26,276 nucleotides of DNA from JANYGA01 sp031420415. GTDB taxonomy: Bacteria; Vulcanimicrobiota; Vulcanimicrobiia; Vulcanimicrobiales; Vulcanimicrobiaceae. The notes below the pieces were generated by a model. It worked only from the letters and a program-made list of their open reading frames with translations. It searched no databases and was not told the DNA's origin. Shown here piece after piece: positions 7,561 to 16,225 of the stretch. Every line of letters begins with the position of its first letter. Position 1 is the first letter of the stretch. The DNA lies in assembly GCA_031420415.1 (NCBI GenBank), contig JANOMT010000048.1, positions 1-26,276 of the forward strand, in the 5' to 3' direction. The translations under genes were made by a program, and so were the position numbers.

Positions 7561-9031
7561 ACATCTATCGATTAGGAACGTTCTGTGCGCTCGTTATCAT
7601 ACTGAATTTGCGACCTGCGTGGGCCGATACGCCCAAGGTGTTCGCGGGAATGGTATCGGTAGCGGGCATTTAAGCAGTAAACTTCTCTGTCTCGCTTTAT
7701 ATTGGTGACGGCGAAGACGCGAACTTTTTAACCTCCCGACAGTTTGTCGCTTCCTCTCAAACCGACGATTCGGGCGCATTCGTCATCGTTGCTCCACTCC
7801 AGGAGGTGAGTGGTCATTTATTACGATCCGTGCGAAAGGGTACTCGGGCGGCAACGACTCGAGGCTGTTGGGCGGTCAGACGAAAATCGCGGCTATAGAC
7901 GTATCGGGTAGCACGTCGACGATAAATCTGTCGATTACCGCATCGCGTGTTGTCGACAACAACTACGGTATCAAACGGAATCGCTATGCGTCAAAGGTCA
8001 TGTACTTTATTACTGACCGCGCTTCCGCATCGAGTGGTTTTGCGAATACTGCTGCGACGGACTTCGAGCCATCGTTCGGTTCGTTCGTCGGTAAGGTCGC
8101 TCTCGGGCCACCAGCAAAGCCGAGTGGCAAGTGTGCTGCAGCGACGAACTGGACGTGTACCGCGCCACCGGAAATGGAAGATGACGCATTTGCAACGACG
8201 ATTACCATGATCGGAAAAGGGAAGACGGGTGGCGAGACGTTGCTCAACAAGATCTCTCGTGATCTCAAGAGCGTGACCGGCCATCGCCCGCGGATTCTTC
8301 TGTTCGTGCATGGCTACAACACGGACTTTGCGGGAGCGGCAGCAACGTCTGCTCGGCTAGCCTACGAGTCTGGCCAGCAACATGACGTCGTGCTCGTGTA
8401 CTCCTGGCCATCCGCGCATAGAGCTTCGAAGTACGCTCAAGACGTTAAGAACGTTGAAACGAGCGTCGCCACGAACCTCGTCAATGAACTCAATCGTCTC
8501 GAAAGGCTAAATACGCAGGCCGACATCGCGATCGTAGCTCATAGCCTTGGGTCGTCGGCAGTCGCGCAGGCGCTGAGCCAATACGTGGGCACTCCGTTTG
8601 CGTCGATGACACTCTTTGCCGGGGATCTTGATGATGACTTATTCTCAGCGAAGCTTCCGCAACTTCAGGAAAACGCCAAGAAGATCACGATTTACTCAAA
8701 TAGTGGGGATCAAGCGTTGCGAATCTCCGCATGCTACAGCGGCGATGGGCGACTACGCGTTGGACAAACGCCGCAGACGTTTGCAGTACCGATACGATGG
8801 TTCGATGCGACGCCGTTCGCTCCGCACCGAGACATGGGGCACGCCTATCTCGATGAATCCTTTGAGGTTGCCGCCGATTTCTATGTCTCTCAGACCGGAG
8901 TTCCCCTTAGCCTCGCTCAGACGAATCTCACGGCCCTACCTTGGCTCGGTGGTGTTGAAAGCGGCAATCCGATCGATTGGGGCAGCGCGTTCGCATCGGC
9001 GACGTGCACGATCGTGAAACACCTTCCATGA
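7557..9031 (+). pseudogene. Exported DUF900-family alpha/beta hydrolase, broken by a stop and a frameshift
   Basis: An ATG at 7557 overlaps the preceding TGA (ATGA) and starts a signal peptide (MNIYRLGTFCALVIILNL, then RPAWAD). After about 38 codons comes TAA (7671-7673), but the same frame continues with AVNFSVSLYIGDGEDANFL and DDSGAFVIVAPLQ. A shift near 7803 leads to GEWSFITIRAKGYSGG; together these look like a carboxypeptidase-regulatory-like beta domain. The rest is one open frame to 9031 with DUF900 hallmarks: LLFVHGYNTDF, VLVYSWPSAH, and the nucleophile elbow VAHSLGSS, with the serine codon at 8543. The predicted product is a periplasmic or secreted esterase/lipase-like protein. As written, only an N-terminal 38-residue peptide or an internally started 387-residue piece can be made. 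Whether the lesions are real needs read-level confirmation. Confidence 0.7.
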
Positions 9032-9475
9032 AAATGGACACGAAGCACACTCGGCTTTCCCAGTTCGTACCACGCAACTCGTGATGTTTCCAAAAGAGGT
9101 GCTTTTTAATGCCAATAATTTCACGTTTTGAGTGACTTCATAGTCTTCCGCGCGTTCAAAACAAAAAGCTTTACTGGTAACGTTACTCGACTTGGTTGGA
9201 AGTGGAGGTCTCTTCGCACGGCTAGGTCCATGTGTCCATGGAATCGTCAAAAATGGTGAAGCGTACTCTCGATGAGTGAGTGTCCAGAACAATATTTATC
9301 TGAGACACCTCTAAACCAACGGATTGAGTACTTGCGTTCGTGTTCAAAAGCAGTAGGGAAAGCTAACTTCCGCTTGATTGGCTTCTGCTTCTCGTGCCGA
9401 CATGGGGTATCGGAAACGATAGACGACATCTCTCATCGAGATGACGCCTATCGAAAATCAATTAAACAAGCTACG
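9032..9475. other. Intergenic, no gene seen
   Basis: No frame on either strand gives a protein-like sequence. The stretch is AT-richer than the coding regions around it and lies between two genes that converge on it, so it should hold terminators. I see no strong hairpin with a T-run. Confidence 0.4.
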
Positions 9476-9823
9476 TTATTTTACGATGAATTTCATCGCC
9501 ATGTGCGAGTGTCCGACCCCGCAAACGATCGTGCAAGGCGCGGGGTACGTGCCGGCCTTCATCGGCTTGACGGCAACATTGGCTCCGGCTTGCGTGATCA
9601 CGAGGTTCTTAATCCCGAGGGCCGGCACGTTGAGGCCGTGCGGCGCCCCCGGCGTCGCTTTGAAATGAAGCGTGGTCGCTTCGCCTTTTTTCAGCATGAC
9701 GACGGCCGGTTTGAACGCAAAGGTCTGACCGTTCGCTTCAATGTTAATAACTTTTGCAAAAGCGGGCGTCGCGGTTGCAATGACGCTCAACCCAAGAAGA
9801 GCGGTCGCAAATGTTTTGATCAT
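9476..9823 (-). CDS. Small periplasmic cupredoxin with a CuA-type copper motif
   Basis: A 115-residue protein with a clean signal peptide (MIKTFATALLGLSVIATATP, cleavage likely after AFA at residue 23). The mature part of about 92 residues is a cupredoxin-like beta sandwich. It ends in CTIVCGVGHSHM, with Cys97, Cys101, His105 and Met108 in the spacing C-x3-C-x3-H-x2-M of the binuclear CuA site of cytochrome oxidase subunit II. An upstream His62 (APHGLNVP) fits the first histidine ligand. The start is supported by AAAGGA on the minus strand six bases upstream. Stand-alone proteins of this kind act as periplasmic electron carriers or copper chaperones. No oxidase or copper gene lies nearby, so the partner is unknown. 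The CuA assignment rests on motif spacing alone. Confidence 0.85.
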   Translation of the reverse strand: MIKTFATALLGLSVIATATPAFAKVINIEANGQTFAFKPAVVMLKKGEATTLHFKATPGAPHGLNVPALGIKNLVITQAGANVAVKPMKAGTYPAPCTIVCGVGHSHMAMKFIVK

Positions 9824-10407
9824 ATTCGTCCTTTTAAAATAAAATTTCGGTCTTCATTGACTCGCGCAGCATAGACAAACTCTCAACGTAGATCCAGACA
9901 ATATCGTTCACCGTCAACCACATGTCTGCTTATCGTCGCCATGCGCTTTTGAGTTCCCGAAGAGATCGATATCGTCGAGCTGGTAGCTTATTACGGCGCA
10001 GTACCCAGATGCGAGGGAATTTATGTGTTAGGTTTGGTATCTCAAAAGCCGACCGCTGCGACGTTCGTCGCTCGGTGCCAACCGACCACGCCGAGTACGG
10101 GGAGGTGGAGACAGCTTGTAGCATCATTTTGGCTAACTTTTTTGAACGCCAATCGCGTATCCAGGAAGAGCTTGGAAAACGGCACCCGTTTGGTTTCCCG
10201 ACTATGTCGTGGACGCCGAGCGCGTCAACTGCTTCGTCGCGGGCATCCGGGCCTCGGGACGGGGAAGCGCTTTTTAGGGCGACGCCGCGTTGTTACACGC
10301 CCCTGTTGCCGCGCTCTCCATAAACTTGGGAGCCGACAGCGCAGAGAATAGCGCTCTAATGTTACTTTTAGCAGCCACCAACTACGAGTCTTCGTTCTTC
10401 TCGAATA
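9824..10407. other. Unresolved coding debris
   Basis: Several protein-like fragments appear on the plus strand in changing frames. One is VPEEIDIVELVAYYGAVPRC, continuing as YVLGLVSQKPTAATF (about 9955-10060). Others are ILANFFERQSRIQEELGK (near 10120), VVDAERVNCFVAGIRASGRG (near 10206) and LHAPVAALSINLGADSAEN (near 10300). None is long enough to name a family. Together with the next feature they look like the 5' part of a decayed large gene, possibly the relaxase half of the helicase remnant, but that link is inference. Confidence 0.3.
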
Positions 10408-10785
10408 CCGCTTTCCCATGATGCAGCGCGATGCCGGCACGGGGAGTCGACGCTCATGGCCATCAACGCCGGTATTGCGAGATCACTGGGCGCGAGATCG
10501 CCGGGTTCGCAACGAGCCAGCTTGCGGCGGAAAACCTCGGGATTAAAGCCGGAATTCGTTCGGTAAACACCGCGTGTGGGCAAGCGCTGGAAGACGCGCC
10601 ATTCTCGACGAGACGTCGATACTCTCGCTCGAATCGGCTGCCACGATGCTGCGCCGGATCGAGCGTCAGAGTGCCGGTGCTATCTTCATCGGCGACCTCG
10701 CGCAGCTTCCAAACATCTCGGCTGGCGACACTGACGCATGTTCACCGCTGCGCCGCAAAACACCGGATGCGATGCTGAGATAACG
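10408..10785 (+). pseudogene. Decayed SF1-type P-loop helicase, possibly MobF/TraA-type relaxase C-domain
   Basis: Helicase motifs appear in order but in different frames. A Walker A region reads RDAGTG near 10430, then STLMAINAGIARSLG in the next frame from 10447; restoring one A gives AGTGKST. A third frame then reads GREIAGFATSQLAAENLG, continuing as GIKAGIRSVNTA. A further shift near 10600 leads to Walker B AILDETSIL and motif III IFIGDLAQLPNISAGD, stopping at TAA near 10784. The order AGTGKST, ATSxLAAxxLG, DExS, GDxxQLP resembles the helicase half of conjugative relaxases (TrwC/TraA, AAA_30). A RecD-like helicase cannot be excluded. At least three frameshifts make it non-functional. It hints that part of this region arrived by conjugation. 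Confidence 0.55.
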
Positions 10786-11658
10786 CAAGTTTTCCAACAT
10801 GTCGGGCATCTTTTGGAGCTGGGAACAATTGTTGATCGATCTCAACGATGAGCTCGGGCGCTCGCTCAAGCTTCCGTTACTCGAAAGAAAAATTCGGTTC
10901 GCTCGTCTTCCATCTCAAGGGACCCGTGAAGAAAGAAATGGACCGGGCAACCCGCGACGCGATTGATCTCTCGCACTTGACTTGTAAGGCTTGCGTTGCC
11001 GATGGCGATATGAGAGAAAGCTCTCGCCGCTAGTATCGTGTTCTTTGCGGCGCTCATGCAGAGCCGGACGACAAACTCACTCCGATGCATGAACCAGGAC
11101 CGATCGTTCCTAACGTATGGCTGGGCGATGAACTCCACGACGTTGTGATGGTATCTCTGGCGACCAAAATTCGGGAAGATTTGCGCGCCGAAAGGTTCAT
11201 CGTGCACGATAATAACGGCCGCCTTCGCTTAGGTAAGGATGGCCTTGCCATCAATCTTGATCTTGCGATCGATTAATATTCGGTGATCCTCCAGGACCGC
11301 GGCGGCTTATTGTGTCGGTCCGTCGCGTCGTCAACAAAGCGCATAAGCGCGAACTGCGTTGAGACTCGGCCATTCTAAACTTTATTTGCGACTATAGCGC
11401 TCGTTTCTGCGTCCACGAAAACCCGCACCAATGACCGTTTACGCTCGAGTTCACGGCGTGAGACTCAAGAACGCCCGCACACTTTTGTTTGATGAACGTT
11501 TCGCTTCATCGAGGTGCGCGGTTGCGTGTACGAGACGTGAGTAGGGCTATGTCTCGGAGCTCATCGCTCCCTCGGTGACGAAGGATGCCGATTCTTTTGG
11601 CAAGCGTTTTTCAATTTTGGGAGGACACATTTGGCCATTTGAATGATGATTCGTTAAC
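10786..11658. other. Gap with fragmentary ORFs, no assignable gene
   Basis: The plus strand shows AEITQVFQHVGHLLELGTIV near 10777 (possibly the next piece of the helicase) and a 63-codon frame at 11085-11276. The latter reads VPNVWLGDELHDVVMVSL, then RFIVHDNNGRLRLGKDGLAI; its frame is open upstream to a TAG at 11031. It may be a small gene or a remnant; I do not recognise it. From 11280 to 11658 I see no coding; this part is AT-richer and should hold the promoter of the methyltransferase. A GGGAGGA lies at about 11620, too far from the ATG at 11659 to serve it. Confidence 0.3.
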
Positions 11659-12615
11659 ATGAAGCCTGTTGTTCTCCGGATGGACGAAATAGTAACGGTT
11701 GCGAATTTCGATGAAGGACGCTATTTACGCGCTAATCCAGATGTGCTCGCGGCTGTTAATAAAGGTGACTTTTTGTCGGGCCGCGCCCATTTCGACCTTT
11801 TCGGAAATTGTGAAGGAAGACGTTTAGCGGATAAAACACATGATTTGGGCCAAATTAGGCGACAAAAAATGGACCGGCTACGGCAATTTCTCCGCACCGA
11901 CATGCAACATCTTTGGACTGATAGCGGGAAGGTTAGCTACATCACGGAAGCCCTTCGCCACGAGACACAAATAGCCGATACCGAGAACATTTCGTCAAAC
12001 GGATACGACGGAACTGTACATGCGTTGATTGAAAAATACGAAGATGGTCTACTTCTTGATTGCGGTGCCGGCAAGAGGGACACATACTACCCCAACGTCG
12101 TAAATTTCGAGATAGTTGATTATGATACGACAGATGTACTCGGACTCGGCGAATATCTTCCGTTTCATGATAATGTTTTCGATGCGGTAATTTCGGTCGC
12201 GGTTCTCGAACATGTCCGCGACCCTTTTAAATGTGCGTCGGAGATCGCACGTGTCCTGAAAAAAGGAGGTGAGCTTTTTTGCTCTATCCCTTTTTTACAA
12301 CCACTTCACGGCTATCCCCATCATTACTTCAATGCGACACCTCAGGGCATCCGAAGGCTTTTTGAGAGCGAATTTGAGGTAATAGATGTGACGGTTTATC
12401 CGAGTACTCACCCCGTGTGGACGGTCAACTGGATTTTGAATAGCTGGGCACAGGGTCTGAGCGGTAAAACGCGAGACGACTTTCTTTCCATGCGCGTATC
12501 TGAGTTTCTTGTTCCTCCAATGTCATTGGTTAGTCAGGCATTCGCTGCAGATCTATCCATGGAGAAACAGCTAGAGCTTGCCTGTGCAACTGTCCTTACC
12601 GCGCGGAAACTTTGA
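11659..12615 (+). CDS. SAM-dependent methyltransferase (class I, Methyltransf_11 type) with N-terminal NPDV module
   Basis: A 318-residue protein. Residues 16-53 contain FDEGRYLRANPDV, then HFDLFGNCEGRRL, a small module often seen at the ends of polysaccharide-related glycosyltransferases and methyltransferases. The class I methyltransferase core follows: motif I LLLDCGAGKRDTYYP near residue 130, an acidic strand end (NFEIVDYD), LPFHDNVFDAVISVAVLEH near residue 170, and VLKKGGELFCSIPFLQPLHG. The family transfers a methyl group from SAM; the C-terminal HHYFNATPQGIRRLF is common in sugar- or lipid-modifying members. Codons end in A/T far more often than in neighbouring genes, so recent acquisition is likely. 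No glycosylation genes flank it, apart from the glycosyltransferase remnant 7.5 kb upstream. Confidence 0.8.
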   Translation: MKPVVLRMDEIVTVANFDEGRYLRANPDVLAAVNKGDFLSGRAHFDLFGNCEGRRLADKTHDLGQIRRQKMDRLRQFLRTDMQHLWTDSGKVSYITEALRHETQIADTENISSNGYDGTVHALIEKYEDGLLLDCGAGKRDTYYPNVVNFEIVDYDTTDVLGLGEYLPFHDNVFDAVISVAVLEHVRDPFKCASEIARVLKKGGELFCSIPFLQPLHGYPHHYFNATPQGIRRLFESEFEVIDVTVYPSTHPVWTVNWILNSWAQGLSGKTRDDFLSMRVSEFLVPPMSLVSQAFAADLSMEKQLELACATVLTARKL

Positions 12616-12770
12616 AAACTCGGATAGGAACCGGCCGTTGCGCTGGCAACTCTTAAAGGGTCGAGGTTAATGCAAAAGATTTTGAATCACGTCGAAGCAG
12701 AGTTTTCCACGCGACTGCAGCCCCTCTGCTGGATTTCCTTCTGTGGGCGACCAAGGCTGCTGTTGGTAGC

Positions 12771-12998
12771 CGCTTGCGCTCATGCCCGCGTACTTCGATC
12801 GCCAGAGGCGAATCGTGTTTGAGTACACGCCGTTACGCCGCGCGAGCTCTTCCATCGACGCTCCGGCATCGTACTCGGCGATGATTTGGACGATCTACAA
12901 TTCGTTGAATTGACTCGTTCGCATGGGTGGATGTCCCATCTGCCTTCATCGGCGTAAATCCACAGTAATTCCTGGCTCCGATTTCAGGGCCGATCCCA
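12771..12998 (-). mobile_element. Truncated second copy of the IS3-family element (orfA-side end)
   Basis: This is nearly the same sequence as the orfA end of the element at 4210-5442, including the shared terminal repeat GGGCCGATCCCA at 12987-12998. From ATG 12922-12924 the minus strand reads MRTSQFNEL, then TAG in place of the Gln found in the other copy, then IVQIIAEYDAGASMEELARR and NTIRLWRSKYAGMSAS. Similarity stops at about 12771. It has only one copy of the 8-bp unit expanded in the other element. No orfB or left end is present. Confidence 0.85.
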
Positions 12999-13070
12999 TT
13001 GATTTGCACGTACACAAAAGCGCCGCGAACCAGGTGGGAAATCGATCTCGTTCGGGTCAACCGGAACAGA

Positions 13071-13997
13071 ATGCCCACACCGCATTTCGAGTCACCATTT
13101 GTCTGTATCGCAACACGTGCCGTGCGCTCGGGTGCGCTCGCTTTCGCGATGCTGAGCGCGTGTTCGCCATCGACGCCGCGGAAAGCGTCGCCCACACCAT
13201 CGCAACCCCGAGCAGCCCTCAGCCTTCCACGGGAGGCACTTTTTCCAACGCGGCGCGTCGTCGCCTTTTACGGCCAACCGGGCGTGCCGGCCATGGGAGT
13301 GCTCGGGAGTGGTGCGTTGGACGGCGTGAGCGAGCGGCTCAAACGACAGACCCAAGCCTACGCACGATTTGGACGGCGCGTGACGCCTGCATTTGAAGAA
13401 ATCGTCGTCTCCGCGCAAAGCGCACCGGGTGGAAGCGCCCTCTACCATGGTCCACCAGACTTTGCTCACGCTCGAGCCTATCTCGCCGCGGTTCGGAAAA
13501 TGTCTGGTCTTCTCGTGCTCGACATTCAACCGGGCCGCGAGCGCTTCTTACCGCTCGTGCGACGCTTCGAGAAACTCCTCCGCGAACCGGACGTCGGTCT
13601 TGCGCTCGATCCGGAATGGGAAATGGGTGCAAAAGAAGTGCCCGGCACGACGATCGGCGGCACGACCGCAAGCGAAGTTAATGCGGTCGCAGCCTATCTC
13701 GCCGCGATCGTCAGACGCGATCGGCTACCGCAAAAGCTCTTCGTGATCCATCAATTCACTCCGGACATGATCGCGCATCGAAGTGACGTGCGCGCGCTGC
13801 CCGAGCTCGCCACGACGTTCCACATTGACGGCTTTGGGGGGCGTTCACTCAAACTGGTTCAGTATAAAAAACTCGCGACGCGAGATCGCCGCTTCGCAAA
13901 CGGATTAAAGCTCTTTTACCAGCAGGACGTGAAAATGTTCGAACCTAGCGATCTCATGCGGCTTACACCGCAACCGGATTTAATCACGTATCAGTAG
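13071..13997 (+). CDS. Putative lipoprotein, TIM-barrel-like conserved hypothetical
   Basis: From ATG 13071 the product is 308 residues and starts with a lipoprotein signal: arginines before a short hydrophobic core (GALAFAMLSAC), with lipobox LSAC at Cys31. The frame is open further upstream to 12999, directly at the IS end, but those codons look non-native. The mature protein has VVAFYGQPGVPAMGVLG, PAFEEIVVSAQSAPG, LLVLDIQPGRERFLPL, VGLALDPEWEM and IHQFTPDMI. Regularly spaced beta strands ending in acidic or polar residues suggest a barrel. I recall similar lipoproteins in actinobacteria and soil bacteria, without known activity; a glycosidase-like role is only a guess. It was probably anchored to the membrane. 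The IS remnant ends 72 bp upstream and may have removed the native promoter. Confidence 0.75.
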   Translation: MPTPHFESPFVCIATRAVRSGALAFAMLSACSPSTPRKASPTPSQPRAALSLPREALFPTRRVVAFYGQPGVPAMGVLGSGALDGVSERLKRQTQAYARFGRRVTPAFEEIVVSAQSAPGGSALYHGPPDFAHARAYLAAVRKMSGLLVLDIQPGRERFLPLVRRFEKLLREPDVGLALDPEWEMGAKEVPGTTIGGTTASEVNAVAAYLAAIVRRDRLPQKLFVIHQFTPDMIAHRSDVRALPELATTFHIDGFGGRSLKLVQYKKLATRDRRFANGLKLFYQQDVKMFEPSDLMRLTPQPDLITYQ

Positions 13998-14435
13998 GCG
14001 CTGGCCAAGTGACTCGGGCAAACGAACGGAAGCGCACCGCTCGAAGCGAAACCGTTAAATGGGTATCGATTTGCGTCGCAATGAGCCGATGACCATTGCG
14101 AGAAAAATGCATTGCGGCCGGTCCGGACTCGCGGAGCTACTGCGCTTCACCGGACAAGCAGGCTCGTAGTCGGCAATCATCATCCCTCGTGCTGATCGGC
14201 TGTGGTCGATCATGCTTAGATCGCGCGGAACGCTGTCTACGTCGAAACTGGTCGTTCAAGGGACTGGCCACGCGCACGAAAATCATTGGCTCGACGTGTC
14301 GTGGCCCTATTCGCACTCTTACTGATTTTCGCAGTAACCATTGGCGCGAGGTTGCGGGTGAGGTCGCGTTCTGATCGTATCCACGTCGAAGACGCAGTCC
14401 GAGTGCGAGGGACGACGATTCGGGTATGACACGGT
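13998..14435. other. Gap with one possible small membrane protein ORF (14286-14429, +)
   Basis: Most of the gap shows no coding. A short frame from TTG 14286 to TGA 14427-14429 would give 47 residues starting MARRVVALFALLLIFAVTIG, a good single membrane segment, then a basic tail (RLRVRSRSDRIHVED). Its frame is open further upstream without an ATG. It ends six bases before the ATG of the VOC gene, so translational coupling is possible. It could equally be a gene remnant; confidence is low. Confidence 0.25.
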
Positions 14436-14843
14436 ATGGCAAAGAAACAGGAATCATTCACGATCGGAACCGTCGGGCACTTCGGGCTCGCGGTCAAGGA
14501 TCCACGGGCTAGTGCGGATTGGTATGTTGCGAATCTCGGGATGCGCGAAGAGTTCGAATACGATGGTGGCGTTGCCGTCGGAAGTGACGGCGTGACAATC
14601 GCGCTCTTTCGCGGAACACCACAACCCGAGACGATCGGGCACGTCTCGTTTCATCTCGCGAACGTCACGATGTTGCGCGCGGCGCTCGCGCATCTTCTCG
14701 AAAACGGTGTCGCCGTCGAAGACCCGGGCGACGAGATTGGGCCCGAAGCCGCAGGATCGCCGAACGTCGGGATCTGGTTCCACGATCTCGATGGATATCG
14801 GCTCGAACTCTCCGTGCAAGACGGTGCAAAAGATCTTCGCTAA
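14436..14843 (+). CDS. VOC-superfamily (glyoxalase/bleomycin-resistance) protein
   Basis: A 135-residue single-domain protein with the two beta-alpha-beta-beta-beta repeats of the VOC fold. The first repeat starts GTVGHFGLAVKDPRASADWY and holds NLGMREEFEYDG. The second starts GHVSFHLANVTMLRAALAHL and ends GIWFHDLDGYRLELS, matching the usual FxDPDGxxxEL ending. Candidate metal ligands are His14 or His15-region, His72-region and the late Glu, but the exact set cannot be fixed by eye. The family covers lyases, dioxygenases and drug-binding resistance proteins, so the activity is unknown. It starts at ATG 14436, after a short possible membrane ORF. Two other VOC genes, one broken, lie within 1.5 kb. 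Confidence 0.85.
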   Translation: MAKKQESFTIGTVGHFGLAVKDPRASADWYVANLGMREEFEYDGGVAVGSDGVTIALFRGTPQPETIGHVSFHLANVTMLRAALAHLLENGVAVEDPGDEIGPEAAGSPNVGIWFHDLDGYRLELSVQDGAKDLR

Positions 14844-15449
14844 TCGCTACGCCGAACCGCAGCACGCGATCTGCGGTCACGCCGTCGAACCCGCTGCCGT
14901 TACGCCCGCGCGTGGCTCGATCTAAAGTACGACGGCTCCACATCACTTCGCCGCAGGTGCAGACGACGGAACGAAGCGATAGGTCTCTCGCGCCATGGCC
15001 TCAGCATTTTCAATCATCGCGGCACTCATAACGCGGGAAGCGTCTGTACGCTCGACGACGCGCCGCGAGCGCGGGTGTGAGGAACGCGGCCGAGACGAAC
15101 ACGCGGAGTTATTCTTCGACGAACGTTCGATCGTTACAATGTCTGCGATATGTAGACATCACGAAGGCAGGAGCGCGCGGTTCCCGATCTGCGAACCGAC
15201 CATCGTACGGAGGACCCGCTGGAGCGGCGACGAGCGAACAGTCATGAGCGGCCAGAGTAACACCAGTGGAAGATCGGGTCGCGCTCGCGCGATATCCGGG
15301 GAATCCGCACGATCGAGCGTATTGATCTCGCGGATATCGTACGTGGGCAACACATCGCGAAGTCGTCGCTGCGACGGCGGGTTCAGGCTCCGTTGATATC
15401 TCACTATTGCGACCGGTATCGTAAAGGATTACGTTCTCCGGGTGAATCT
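14844..15449. other. Gap without an assignable gene
   Basis: No intact gene. On the minus strand a fragment LRDVLPTYDIREINTLDRAD, then RPDLPLVLLWPLMTVRSSP (about 15230-15360), looks like real protein and vaguely resembles the start of SRPBCC/DUF2867-like proteins. In the neighbouring frame FVSAAFLTPALAARRRAYRR follows downstream. I take this as the remnant of a minus-strand gene with uncertain identity. Confidence 0.3.
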
Positions 15450-15785
15450 TGTGCGTCTCGACATCTTGTCCAGATGCCGCAATCCGGTCAGCGCTGGATT
15501 GAAGTCGCCCCGACGGGATCGCCGACAACAATCACGTTCATTGGAGCACACGAGATCTTACTCGCTGGCGGCGAAACGGGCATCCGCCTCACCGTCGACG
15601 ACGTCGACGTCGACGTCGATGCAGATAATTCGCATTTACTAGGAATTAGCGTTGCAGCGGACCAGGTACTACGTTGGGAAGGTATCCCACCCAGTTTGCC
15701 TTTTGCGACCAAGAGTTGGCAAGCACTGCGAGACATTGAAATAAGCGATGAGACCGATGAGTTCGCGTTTCGACGGAAGTCGTAA
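15450..15785 (+). pseudogene. VOC-superfamily protein, degraded
   Basis: The plus strand reads SGQRWIEVAPTGSPTTITFI, then GGETGIRLTVDDVDVDVD and DQVLRWEGIPP, all diagnostic for the VOC subgroup with RWIEVAPPG and TGIRxTTDDV. After a shift near 15690 the expected C-terminal strand appears in another frame as TQFAFCDQELASTARH, where an intact protein has MFxFRDxDGN. The N-terminal half before RWIEV is not recognisable. A hexanucleotide run (gtcgac units, 15590-15615) adds extra Val-Asp pairs. The intact paralogue follows 35 bp downstream, so this was probably a tandem pair. Confidence 0.65.
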
Positions 15786-15819
15786 AGGGTAGATTCTCGT
15801 CCATTCGGAGGTTCAAAGC

Positions 15820-16212
15820 ATGAACTCAGTCAAGTTTGCCCCGATTAACCGAATCTCGCTGGTTTGCATCCCAACGCGCGAACAAGACCGCGCCATCGCG
15901 TTCTACGAATCGCTCGGCTTCGAGAAACAGACCGATACCACGTTCGGTGCGGGTTGTCGCTGGGTCGAAGTCTATCCGCCGCAGGGAACGACCGGCATCG
16001 CCATCGCGCCCCCACCCGGCAACGACCCGATCGCGCCGGTGAATACCGGTATTACGTTGACCACGAACGACATCGAAGCTTCGTACGCGCGATTCAAGGC
16101 CCTTGGTGTGGATGTGGATCACGAGATCTCGCGCATGGGCGTCCCGGTGCCGCCGATGTTTTGGTTCCGCGATCCCAGCGGGCACACGTTGCTAATCGTC
16201 GAGCAGCCCTGA
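15820..16212 (+). CDS. VOC-superfamily (glyoxalase-like) protein
   Basis: A 130-residue VOC protein. The first half begins INRISLVCIPTREQDRAIAF, then YESLGFEKQTDTTFG and RWVEVYPPQGTTGIAIAPPP. The second half has NTGITLTTNDIEASYARFKA, LGVDVDHEISRMGVPVPPMF and the ending WFRDPSGHTLLIVEQP. The spacing is complete for the family (about 120-135 residues). GGAGG lies eight bases before the ATG, the clearest ribosome binding site in this part. The Asp-Pro-Ser-Gly-His turn and the late Glu are usual. The next segment downstream is an ECF sigma-factor remnant; such VOC genes often neighbour these sigma factors. Confidence 0.9.
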   Translation: MNSVKFAPINRISLVCIPTREQDRAIAFYESLGFEKQTDTTFGAGCRWVEVYPPQGTTGIAIAPPPGNDPIAPVNTGITLTTNDIEASYARFKALGVDVDHEISRMGVPVPPMFWFRDPSGHTLLIVEQP

Positions 16213-16225
16213 GCGATCCGGGTTC

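Noticed and set aside
15590..15615. gtcgac hexanucleotide run as a phase-variable tract
   Set aside because: Unit length is a multiple of three, so copy changes keep the frame; the gene is already broken elsewhere.
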